From Phymatolithon calcareum (lineage: Eukaryota > Rhodophyta > Florideophyceae > Hapalidiales): a stretch of 64,000 bases of DNA. The stretch lies in NCBI GenBank assembly GCA_977006965.1, contig OZ345354.1:3038001-3102000 (forward strand), read 5' to 3'. The notes under the pieces are model-generated. The model saw only the letters and a list, made by a program, of their open reading frames with translations. It was not told where the DNA came from and made no database searches. Position 1 is the stretch's first letter, and each line of letters opens with the position of its first letter. The translations under genes and the position numbers were made by a program. Shown in pieces: positions 20,200-29,553 of the stretch.

Positions 20200-20401
20200 A
20201 AAAAGCGAAGCACAGGCTTCTTTGCACGCACTGATTATTTTACCGCCTCCTATACCCCTGGCAAGAGCAAGCAAGAAAAGAAGATCCCGAACTCGATGAA
20301 GCTCTCACAGATATTTCATACTTAATGCCGAAGCAAGGACTTTCCGATATTCGAAAAGAGACGCTGGAAATGGAACTTGATACTGTCCAAAGGAAATTCC
20401 C
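20200..20401 (+). pseudogene. broken copy of the short helical tail ORF (right arm)
   Basis: It matches the 5187-5402 ORF as reverse complement (RSTGFFARTDYFTAS in one frame, then a frame change before the DEALTDISYLMP block). The LINE insertion at 20402 interrupts its last codons (RKFP). Confidence 0.5.
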
Positions 20402-20950
20402 TTCAATGGACCCCAAGGTTTTCCCTCTACCCTTTTTACGGGAGAGGGTTTTTGCAGCTAGGGCTACGACTTTATCCCAGGTTACAAGTACTTGAATAAG
20501 TTATCGAAGCTACATCGTAGCTTTTTTTGAACTTGGAATTTATTAAACGCCCTCAGAAACACTCATGAGACTGCAAGGGAGATGCGTTTCAGCAGCTGCG
20601 TTGTATCTTCGATTATATGTTCAAATACTTGTAACCCGGGTTAACGTTGTAGCCCTAGCTGCAAAAAACCTCTCCCGTAAAAGGGCGGAGGGAAAAGCTT
20701 GGGGTTCACTGATCAGATTTCCTCAATTGACGCCTTGTCTATTCCATGTCGTCGTAAAAGACGATAGTGAAGAAGAGTAGCTTGTCTAGAGCGTTTTCAG
20801 TGATATCAATCTCCTCTTTGGTCAGTTGATATCTTCCGAGGTATTCTTCCAGGTTGCTTATGAGAACTACAACGTAGCTGCTGAAACGCATCTCCCTTGC
20901 AGTCTCATGAGTGTTACTGAGGGCGTTTTATAAATGCAAAATTCAAAAAA
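20402..20950. mobile_element. LINE 3' end inserted with internal inversion
   Basis: An 11-bp duplication AGGAAATTCCC (20391-20401, 20951-20961) flanks the insert; the empty site exists in the left arm at about 5195. The insert consists of a plus piece (20402 to ~20525), an inverted piece (~20530 to ~20850) and a plus piece ending in an A-rich tail (~20851-20950). All three match the LINE 3' UTR at 25800-26166, with the shared blocks CAGCTAGGGCTACGA and CGCATCTCCCTTGCAGTCTC. The inverted piece includes the end of the LINE ORF. Such inversions are explained by twin priming. Confidence 0.8.
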
Positions 20951-20989
20951 AGGAAATTCCCAAAATCAACTACTTAAATGAAAACGTGA

Positions 20990-21421
20990 GCCGGTAGTTG
21001 CGCGCTCGAAGCGCGTAACGAAACCAGGACTAGGTCTCCTTCCGCGTTTCACAGAGACGTAGGGGCCGGTTTCACTTTAGTGGGTGACACACAGGTATAC
21101 GTAGAATGGATCGAGCTACTCGCCAAGCTGGCTCACCGTGCTCGTCCCTCTACCTTCATGCATGTCTTTGCAGATGTAGAAGAAGCGGCGTGCAGCAATC
21201 GTCTACAAGCTTCGGCAGCGTCCCTGTCCTCGCTCGGTCCGCGCGTGGCTGCCGCTCTCGCTCCTCCTCTCGGACGGGTCCACATATCTCGCATGCAACT
21301 CTTCTCCTCGTGGGAAGCGCGGACTCAATTTCTCAACGCTCCGCCGGCAATCCCTGTGCTTTCGTGGGTTCTCTACGACGTCATTCGCATAGCTCTTCTT
21401 GTCGACGTTCGTTTCCGGTGA
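20990..21421 (+). CDS. ORF X, unrecognised conserved open frame (right copy)
   Basis: Counterpart of the left copy at 4743-5174, with the same length, the same two upstream in-frame stops and most residues conserved (VEWIELLAKLAHRARP identical). There is no ATG near its 5' end. The family is unknown. Confidence 0.4.
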   Translation, partial: AGSCALEARNETRTRSPSAFHRDVGAGFTLVGDTQVYVEWIELLAKLAHRARPSTFMHVFADVEEAACSNRLQASAASLSSLGPRVAAALAPPLGRVHISRMQLFSSWEARTQFLNAPPAIPVLSWVLYDVIRIALLVDVRFR

Positions 21422-21537
21422 ATGCGCCGATCTTTGTCGCCGCCATTACAAGCTCCACGAAGCAGCGACATTACTTGCCGCACGCGCGCGACTCCCTGCT
21501 CATGCTTAAGTTTCTCGCAGTTACGGATGCACTGCAG

Positions 21538-22373
21538 CTGTAGCGCCAGGCTTTAAAAGAACCCGACGCCACATGGGAGAGAAATGCCCAAGAGAGAAGA
21601 GAGAAGAAAAGAGCGGGAGAGACAATACAAAAGAGGAGGAGAGAAAGAAAAGCAAACAAAAACCCCAGAACAAAGAGTCAGAAGAAGCGTGTATACATCG
21701 GCGTCGTCCTCCGGCGGCGAACTTGACTTGGTCGTTGACCTTGAGAAAAGCGCGCGAAACGTGGACAGGGACCTTGAGCGCGAATGTCAGCGAACTGGCT
21801 TGTGTGGCGAAACGGTTGCGGTCAAGAAGGGTTGGGAAGTCACCGACTCCGCGTGGTCGAAGGGATTTACAGGCGTGATGCCTGTAGAATCCACGGACTC
21901 GAGCCAGAAACATCCAAGACAGAGACGACTTCATCCTCAAACGGCGACCTTGGCTTGGCCGTCGACCTTCGAACGAACGCACGAAGAACGGAAAAGGGAA
22001 CTTGAGCGCAGTTGTCTCCGTGCTGGCTTGCATGACGACGGTTCTGAACAAGAAGGTTGGGAAGAGCTCCGACTGCGCGTGGTCGAAGGGCCGTGCAGGC
22101 GAAGTTGAGCGTGCTACGAGCCGAGCATTCGAGCCGAAATGCAGAACTCCCTACCTTCCTTTACTCAAAGGAAGGAACTAACTAGCTTATATACTACAAC
22201 TTACGCAAAAGTCAGAGATGCAGCGCATACACACACGAGAGAGACGTGCAAGTATGACCCAACAGATCACCTACCACGAGCAGCATGACTCTCGTGATCC
22301 AAGTTATGCGGCGTACAGTCGTGAGCGGAAAAAGCGACCGCCTTGGGCAGCGATATAACAGAGGTCGATACAG
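21538..22373 (-). mobile_element. CTGT...ACAG inverted-repeat element, copy 2 (836 bp)
   Basis: On the plus strand it starts CTGTAGCGCCAGGC and ends GTCGATACAG; CAG at 21535-21537 and 22374-22376 is the 3-bp target-site duplication. The left arm supplies the empty site: there the sequence reads straight through GCACTGCAGCAATT near 4630. It is in opposite orientation to copy 1 and about 220 bp shorter, and has no transposase. Confidence 0.85.
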
Positions 22374-22989
22374 CAGCAATTGTATTCGAGAGTTCCAAAG
22401 CAGCTGCTGGCGAATAAGCAGTTGGGCCTAAGCACTGTAGCGTCGTTCGCACATGCGAATTCGGAAGTTCTTTCATGGTTGGAGTTTGGGAAAGCATTTG
22501 ATAAGGGATTCGTACGCATTCCGTTGGATCATTTTCCAAATGTAGCGAGGGATATTACCAAGTCTGCAGAAGCTGCGCCTCTGTCGTTTCAGGGGTAGGC
22601 ACCATTCGCGCTTCGGATTAACTTTGAGATTGTTTTATCTCTCGGACGGAAAGAATCGTGGACTACGTCGACTGGGGGTGGGTAGAATGTCAGCGGTGTG
22701 TACAGTATACGACGAACAAATATTTGTCGAATGAATATATAACCGGGATGCTCCACGCAAGTTCGTACATGAATCGGAATCGACATGTTGCCGAATCTTG
22801 GAGTGTGTTTGCCTTTAATTCTCGTGTAAAGTGGAAGAACCAGCGAGGCATTTTTACGGCCAGCTTCGGTAGAAGACATGTGTCAAATTGGGGATGCGAC
22901 ATGGGCTTGCAGCTTTTCGGACGTCCATCCTGTGACTTCTGCGAAGGATCGAACTCGAGCTGCGATGAGGATTGTATGCACAGCTGAGA

Positions 22990-25522
22990 CGGCCTATTTA
23001 CGGCCGATGCTGTTTGTCACGAAGTAGGGGCGTTCAGCCGATGAGACAAGATGACAGCGTTGTCAATAGCCAGCAAGTTTTCGAGGATGTTCACGTTGTC
23101 TACATTTTCATGGAGCTGCTTATGGAAGGACAGCTCATTCTGCGCATACGCAGAAACTCTAGTCGAGAAAAACAGTTCAGCTATGGGAATCACCGACACA
23201 TATTTTAAGATGGAAGCTGAAAACCGCACGAACTATCTCCAGATTGGCGCCCCTTGACCTTGCGACAATCCGTACTACAAGCCCGACGACGGAGTGCATT
23301 GATTGTGGCGATTCTGATAGGATTTTGAATATTCTTCAAGAAGGTGGAGAACAACCTCCAAATCATTATTGTGAGGGTGGGAAAAATACTGATTTCGGAG
23401 TCTTACATCTCAACTTCAACGTCCCTTCGAGAAGACGGGGAAAATGGAATTTCAGTGATGCATGAAGATGTTGCAAACGTACTGCAGGGAGCTCGCCATT
23501 GCTATGGGAGATTGGAATGCAAGGCACAAGACCTGGGACAAGAGGACAAACCAGAAAGGAAGATTCCTCCTCTTTTGGTCTGAAATCATAGATGAGTGCC
23601 ACACCACGGGCGAGAGAGCACGTGCATCACGTAAAAGGGCGAAAGTAATATCAATTTCTCTCCGACCAAAGGTCGGATACCTGGACAGTTTACATCACCT
23701 GAAGGATCTTGGGAGGGAAACCTGGAACACAGGCCGGTGATGACGACCATCTAAAGAAGAAGAAGAAATGGATTTTTAAAAGCTACCAGCGAATCAGCAG
23801 ACGCCTTGCGGAAACTTTGTGATTATCTCGACGAAGAACAGATCCTATCCAGAAGTCCTCGAGAAGAACTATCGGAATACAACCGCAGTCCGCCCCCACT
23901 CATCATGCGGCTTAAAGCTGGCAGTCTTCGAGCGAGCTAGATCCAATATACGAGTCTATCGCCGATATCTTGGTCCAACCCTGAAGGTGGAAAGTTCGAT
24001 TGGAAGGAGCCCGAAATTATTTCCGGACTGCAGCTCTTAGTGTGAGTACAACGAGCGGAACAAGCTATTTCGCAAAGCCCGGAAAACTAAGAGGGATATC
24101 GCCATTTTAGTACATAAGGAATGCAAGAAATTAATGAAGAAAAACGTTTCCGCCGCGAAGTGCAATTTGAAGAACGGATTCCGGTATGAAGTGGACGACC
24201 TTCCAGCAGCTGACGTGATTAAGAAGACTGCTAATTAGGCTAGAGCGCTCTCCAGAAAAAAGACAGAAAATGGTAAGCAAGGTTCAGCTCTCACCTTCAA
24301 TGTTCCCTGCGCGCATGCTCCGACCCATGTTGGATGGGAGACACGAGGCAGTTTGTCCCACCGTTTAGGTGTCAAAATATCGTCGAATCAGCAATCAATG
24401 TTAACCAACGGAAAGACTGCTGCAATACACAAGGTACGAGCCGAAATGCTTGAAGGTGACTCTTTTCTGAGCACGAGAGTACTATTCGCAAGTTGGGCGA
24501 TAAAGACCCCTTTGGTTTGGAGAGCATCTCAAATCGTACCTATCTACAAGGACGGCGAAATCGAATTTCCGAAAAGCTACCGCCCAATCTCCCTCTTAAG
24601 CCACAAATAGAAACTGGACAAGAGGATCAGAACGAATTACAAGCTACAATTATCCCAGATGGGGTTTCAGAAAAGGAAAAGCACAGAGCTGTCGATTTTC
24701 ATGCAGAAGCTCTCTGTCAATCGGACCACAGCTGCGCGGAAATCCAAGACCTCAAAAGCTGCTTACATCTCTATACAAAGGAGTACGCTCTTAACAAGGA
24801 TATGAAAGGTGCTGGACCCAGAAGTCGCAAAAATGGTTATTACATTTTTGGAACCCGCACATATACAGTCCGGAGACGCGGAAGATGCTTTGTAGTACGC
24901 CATCGTCAGAGACGTACCGCAGGAGTCTCCTCTCAGCACGTGCCTACGTAACGTCTTTATGGACCTAGACACCGACCCAGGGAATCTTTCAAAAAAGCCG
25001 AGCAAATTGATCGCACACGACGTGAAACTTTCGGCATTTTCGGTGGAAGGCCTCTAGAGTATTCTGTATCTGGCCTTAAAGTGGGCACAAAGAAATGTTT
25101 TGAAGTGGAGCACCGCAAAAAGGGTAATCCTCTGGACAAAGGAAGCAGCAGACCATAGCTTCACCCTGTCAGGGCTTCATCTACGGACTCTTCGAGAAGT
25201 CAAGAACACTATCGGAACAGGGAGTTTCAGAAACCAAACTAACTAACCGAATTAAGAAGTCCAAAAACGTGTTTGAGTATCTTTCTGCAGACGGTGGCCC
25301 AGGTCACGGATTGGAAGATTAAATGTCCAAAGAATATGATGAGCTCGGACATGCGGCATGGGCTGGGTTCTAATATTGATTCCTTGCACACGATGTTGGA
25401 GACGCGGCGCGCAATTGGAATGGTGTTCGCACTGGTGGAAATTAAAACATACCGGGGACCCCTCTGCCTGCTCCTCACGTTGTTGGTACGAGCAATCAAA
25501 TTTATAGTACCTCAGGGGAACC
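22990..25522 (+). mobile_element. degenerate LINE body (right arm)
   Basis: The plus strand carries endonuclease then RT motifs in broken frames. IAMGDWNARHKTWDKRTNQK near 23495-23560 is a clear AP-endonuclease GD-NARH motif, LEHRPVMTTI near 23720 corresponds to SDHRPV, and VWRASQIVPIYKDGEIEFP with SYRPISLLSH near 24515-24605 is the RT fingers region. Many frame changes show it is inactive. The 5' limit is uncertain. Confidence 0.65.
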
Positions 25523-26166
25523 ATATCGGCAATGTTGCATACGACGTTTTCGAGGCGGCATTGACTTTCCTCAAGCAGGGAGTTAGTAAAATCGATCCAG
25601 AATTAGCTCTTCGAAGAAGAACGAGACATCTTGGAGGCCAACAGAACGAGGAAAATTCCGTACGATCTGCGGGGGTCCACCCCGGCGATCATCAGACTCC
25701 CGAAAACGCGGCACCGCCAATTAGCGGTAGAGTGTGCATGCTGTCGGTTCCCCCCAATAAGCACATCGCTTCTCAAAGACAAGTTTCGTGACAATGCGCC
25801 AGCCCTCATGAGCTACCTAGAGGACTACCTCGGCAGATATCAACTAACCAAAGAGGAGATTAATATAAAAAAGCTCTAGAAAAGCTACTCCTCTTCACTA
25901 TCGTCTTTTATGACGACACGGAATAGACAAGGCGTGAACCAAGCTGCGAACCTGAGACCCATAGTAAATCTCACATGTGGACACCAAGCTTTTCCCTCTG
26001 GCCCCGGGAGAGGGTTTTTGCAGCTAGGGCTACGATGTTAACCCGGATTACATGGATTTGAGTAGATTACCGAAGCTACAAGAGAGTATCTGCTGAATCG
26101 CATCTCCCTTGCAGTCTCAAGAGTGCTGCTGAGGGCGTTTAATAAATTTCAAATTCAAAAATACTA
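25523..26166 (+). mobile_element. 5'-truncated LINE 3' end (644 bp)
   Basis: A 9-bp duplication AGGGGAACC (25514-25522 and 26167-26175) brackets it; the left arm has the uninterrupted site near 2190-2200. It encodes the end of the LINE ORF (SYLEDYLGRYQLTKEEIN) and a 3' UTR ending in AATAAATTTCAAATTCAAAAA. The same 3' end appears in the insert at 20402-20950. Confidence 0.75.
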
Positions 26167-26263
26167 AGGGGAACCCAAATGAGATATGCTGAAGATGAGG
26201 CGGCCCGTGTCAGCGAGTGAAGTTGAAGAAGAAGCGGAGGGATCCACTGGTTTCGAGCACGGA

Positions 26264-27189
26264 TGCTGATCTGGACGAACGGGAGATGCCGTTCCCATGT
26301 TGCGCAATGAATACCGATCTATGTTCAAGAGTTGTTAGTAATAACTTATTGCAGAGAAGCATATGAGTCTGATGCAGAAGAAACTAAAAGAAACAAACCA
26401 ATTTAGCAGAATTTTGAAACGTATGATACATTGTGGCACGTATTTGACAAGTATGTAACAAATCTCAATTTCTGATTTAAATCTCAATTTCATGATCATA
26501 GTGTTATGGTGCACAAGAAGACAACAAGTACACCGCGGAATGCAGCGCTTGTTCTGATCGTAGTGACTCTCATCGCGTCGATGATCGAGCTGGAGATGGA
26601 TGAGGAGCTGTTTTCGATCCCTGTGCGTCATCTTCCGCGGTACCGCAGGCCATCCAAGCGCCGGCACCGTGAAATGATTTTTTTTGGCGCGAGTTTGCCG
26701 ACGTGAACTTCAGCCCGTCGGTGGCTGATATGTGGGGTATGCCTCACCTTGGTGGTGATGCGATGGCCTGCTAGAATTACTTCGTCTGAGTTTGGATGTG
26801 AAGTTGAAAGGAAGTAGACGAGGTAATACTGGGGCACAATACTTCCCGCTTGGAATTGGCGGGAATTCTGGAAGAGCAGTGCTTACTGTGTATGTGTTTT
26901 GGGCAGATGCTTCCAAATCTGCGCGTTGTTGGCGTATAGACGGCATAAGCAAATCTGCTCGCTATGATAGGGTTTCGTAACCTTGTCATAGCGAACATGA
27001 ACAGATCTGTTCGCGTATAGACCGGGCCTGAGAGCCCCAAAAGCACTTGGTGGTTGGTCACTGCAACATGATGCTGCGTGGCAAGGGGAAAGTGAAAAAA
27101 CAGATCGTGGCGACGCAGCTGCGTCGCCACGATCCGTTTTTTTTCTAGAATTGATTTCGCAAACGCCAGGAGCCAGACTCTCGACAACA
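26264..27189 (-). repeat. LTR-like repeat, copy B (gypsy 3' side)
   Basis: On the minus strand it begins TGTTGTCGAGAGTCTGG and ends near CAGATCAGCA. It lies just beyond the truncated gypsy pol gene, where a 3' LTR is expected, and matches copy A at 174-1707 in inverted orientation. It contains a one-mismatch version of the 44-bp palindrome and another dyad at about 26935-27025 built from GCGTATAGAC/GTCTATACGC ends. Confidence 0.55.
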
Positions 27190-27214
27190 TGGTGATCTTC
27201 ACGCTGTCCAACCT

Positions 27215-28942
27215 TTACCATGGGCACTTCAGTGACAGTCCGGCCGCTTTCAACGCGCACAGTATCTCCTTGACGTGACGCAGGTGGTCGTCGAATGAAG
27301 ACGAAAAGACAATGATGTCGTCGATGTACACCAGGCACGACTGCCATTTAAAGCGAGCGAGAATTATGTCGATGGTGCGTTGGAACGTGGCCGGGGCATT
27401 GGTCAGGCCGAAGGGCATTTTCTTGAATCGGAAGGTTCCGCTGTGACAGGTAAATGTCGTTTTGTCGCGGTCTTCGTCGCGAATGGAGATCTGCCAGAAC
27501 CCCCAGTTGCAGTCCAGAGTCGTGAAGAACTTGGCGTCGCCCAGGGAGTCGATGCACTCATCCATACGCGGCAGAGGATACGAGTCCTTCATGGACAGGG
27601 CGTTCAGGCGCCGGTAATCCACGCAGAAGCGCCACCGTCCGTCCGGTTTAGGGACAATGACAACCGGGGAGGACCACTCCGACGCTGCGGGCTCGACGAC
27701 ATCCAAGCGCAACATTTCCTCCACTTCGGTCTTCTCGACCTCCCGGGCCTTATGCCCCGCGCGGTGGGGCGGCAGTCCCACTGGTCGAGCACCATCCTGA
27801 ATATCGATTCGGTGTTCGGTGACCTTCACGGTTTCCAGATGGCCCTGCCACATGTCCTCGAACTCGCAAAGCATATCGCGGACTTGGGCTTGTTCGTCGC
27901 CCGACAGGTGGTCCAAGCTAACGTCATCCACCGTCACCCACTCGCGCGCGGCGGGCGACTCCGGGACCCGTGCCGCGAATCTGGCCTGGGCTTCGTCATC
28001 AGGTAAGGCCTGTGCGAGGCCAGGACGTACAGGTACTGCGGGTTCCGGTTGCCGAGGGTCAATATTGACTGTGAATATTTTCGTCGGGGCCGGTAGCGCC
28101 AAAGCCAAGATTTCGTGTTTCGCGAGAGTCACATCCGCGGGCGAAAAGTTGGCGACCAAGATCCTAAAAGGCACGAGCGGTTTAACGTCAACTAGGCCGT
28201 TGGCCACACTAACTCGCTTCTTCAAGTACAAATGCGGAGCCGGGGCAAGGACTCTGGTGCTGGAAGCGCCGCATACTACCTCAACAGTCGCTTCGGTCCC
28301 TGCCGGAATAACCGTTCGACGTGCTACTCGCACTTTTGCAGACGGCGAGGGACCGTCTCTCACGAATGGGGTCTCTGATGTTGACCGGTCGCTTGGGACC
28401 CTTTGGGGGCGGCGCTTGATCGTAACCCTTGTTCCATCCTCCAACTCGATTAGTTTTCCCCGAGGCCGCACTTGCTTCACGTGTCTGTCGATGAACGTGC
28501 AGCCCAAGAGGGCATCGGCTTCGAGTTGCCGTACGACAACGAATGGTTTTCGCACGGAGTACGACGCGACCTTGACTGTTAAGGTCACAATACCCATGGT
28601 ATCCAGGCGGTGATTTGAAGCAGACGCCAAGTTGACGATATCACGGCTGTCGTCACACAAGGCGGGTACCGCCGGTGGAAGGAGGTCCGCGCGGACCAAG
28701 TTAGGCCTGGCTCCGGTGTCCAACACCGTGAGCATTGGTCGTAAGGACCGTGAATCGGGACCTATGGAGGCCTCTATCTTGTAATTGTGTGCCGAAAGGA
28801 AGCACACCTGAGACAGATGGTACTGCGAGGCGGACAGCCAGGTCGGGAGGCCAAATGGCCGGGACAGGATAACCGGAGTCGAGACTCCTTCATTCGGGGG
28901 CTTGCGCGGTGGCCTCAAGGGCTCACGGCGCATCCCCCCCAT
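27215..28942 (-). CDS. gypsy Pol: protease and reverse transcriptase, truncated
   Basis: The 575-codon frame starts at ATG overlapping the gag stop. An aspartic protease shows LTVLDTGARPNLV (DTGA active site) and, about 90 residues on, LLGCTFIDRH. The RT has WRFCVDYRRLNA, YPLPRMDECIDSLG, the catalytic FTTLDCNWGFWQI, LPFGLTNAPATFQ in slightly changed form (MPFGLTNAPATFQR), and CLVYIDDIIVFS. It ends LKAAGLSLKCPW, where an intact element would continue into the RT connection, RNase H and integrase. The frame is otherwise uninterrupted, so the deletion is probably what disabled it. Confidence 0.85.
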   Translation of the reverse strand: MGGMRREPLRPPRKPPNEGVSTPVILSRPFGLPTWLSASQYHLSQVCFLSAHNYKIEASIGPDSRSLRPMLTVLDTGARPNLVRADLLPPAVPALCDDSRDIVNLASASNHRLDTMGIVTLTVKVASYSVRKPFVVVRQLEADALLGCTFIDRHVKQVRPRGKLIELEDGTRVTIKRRPQRVPSDRSTSETPFVRDGPSPSAKVRVARRTVIPAGTEATVEVVCGASSTRVLAPAPHLYLKKRVSVANGLVDVKPLVPFRILVANFSPADVTLAKHEILALALPAPTKIFTVNIDPRQPEPAVPVRPGLAQALPDDEAQARFAARVPESPAAREWVTVDDVSLDHLSGDEQAQVRDMLCEFEDMWQGHLETVKVTEHRIDIQDGARPVGLPPHRAGHKAREVEKTEVEEMLRLDVVEPAASEWSSPVVIVPKPDGRWRFCVDYRRLNALSMKDSYPLPRMDECIDSLGDAKFFTTLDCNWGFWQISIRDEDRDKTTFTCHSGTFRFKKMPFGLTNAPATFQRTIDIILARFKWQSCLVYIDDIIVFSSSFDDHLRHVKEILCALKAAGLSLKCPW

Positions 28943-29553
28943 CAGTTTTCCTGGGAGAAGTTCGATTCCGAGCTCTCGGCGGGTACACGCCTTTGTTCGT
29001 TCTCCACCATGGCGACTCCTTGTGCCGGGCGCTGTACTTGCCGTAGACCACCTAGAGGACCCATAGGCCGTGGGAATACTATGGGGCCTGTCTCGTTCGG
29101 ATTCGCGACCAGCACGTCTCCAATCCTCTCTAGCCCCGCGGTCACCGTTGGTGCAGCGCCTATGCGGCGCATCTCCTGCTGCTGGTGCGGTTGCAGGAAT
29201 TTGAAGTTCTCAGCCCGGAGGACGGCGAAGTTCGGGTCTTGAGCCGGACGGTCCCGATGGGGGCAATGCGGGCGTCGGTGTCCTATGCCAAGGCAGCAGT
29301 AGCAGACGTCAACCTGGGCTTGTGGAGGATTCACCCACCCTGGACGAGCAGGCTTCGTTGCCGACGACACCTGCGCGCCGACGACCGGTGAACGGTCTGG
29401 TGCCCCCTTCCGTTGAGGTTGTCGAAACCTTGGGGGGGTTAGGATCTCGACTGACCAAATGGGCTTCATGGCAGCCCGGTGGGAACACTTGGTCGTAACG
29501 AGTATCGACCGACGGGTCATCGGGGCAGCAATCGTGTCGTGGCGTCTGCCCAA
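28942..29553 (-). CDS. gypsy Gag C-terminal part with zinc knuckle
   Basis: The minus-strand frame contains CYCCLGIGHRRPHC, a CCHC nucleocapsid knuckle, and ends SNFSQEN with TGA. It continues the upstream gag frame after a one-base shift at a run of seven G (plus strand, about 29433-29440). Its stop overlaps the pol ATG as TGATG. Confidence 0.7.
   Translation of the reverse strand: MGRRHDTIAAPMTRRSILVTTKCSHRAAMKPIWSVEILTPPRFRQPQRKGAPDRSPVVGAQVSSATKPARPGWVNPPQAQVDVCYCCLGIGHRRPHCPHRDRPAQDPNFAVLRAENFKFLQPHQQQEMRRIGAAPTVTAGLERIGDVLVANPNETGPIVFPRPMGPLGGLRQVQRPAQGVAMVENEQRRVPAESSESNFSQEN

Larger units (their letters stand above)
20200..26235. repeat. right arm of the large inverted duplication
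   Basis: Reverse-complement counterpart of 2110-5420, expanded by insertions at 20402-20950, 21538-22373 and 25523-26166. Removing these restores collinearity with the left arm at each junction. Confidence 0.75.
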
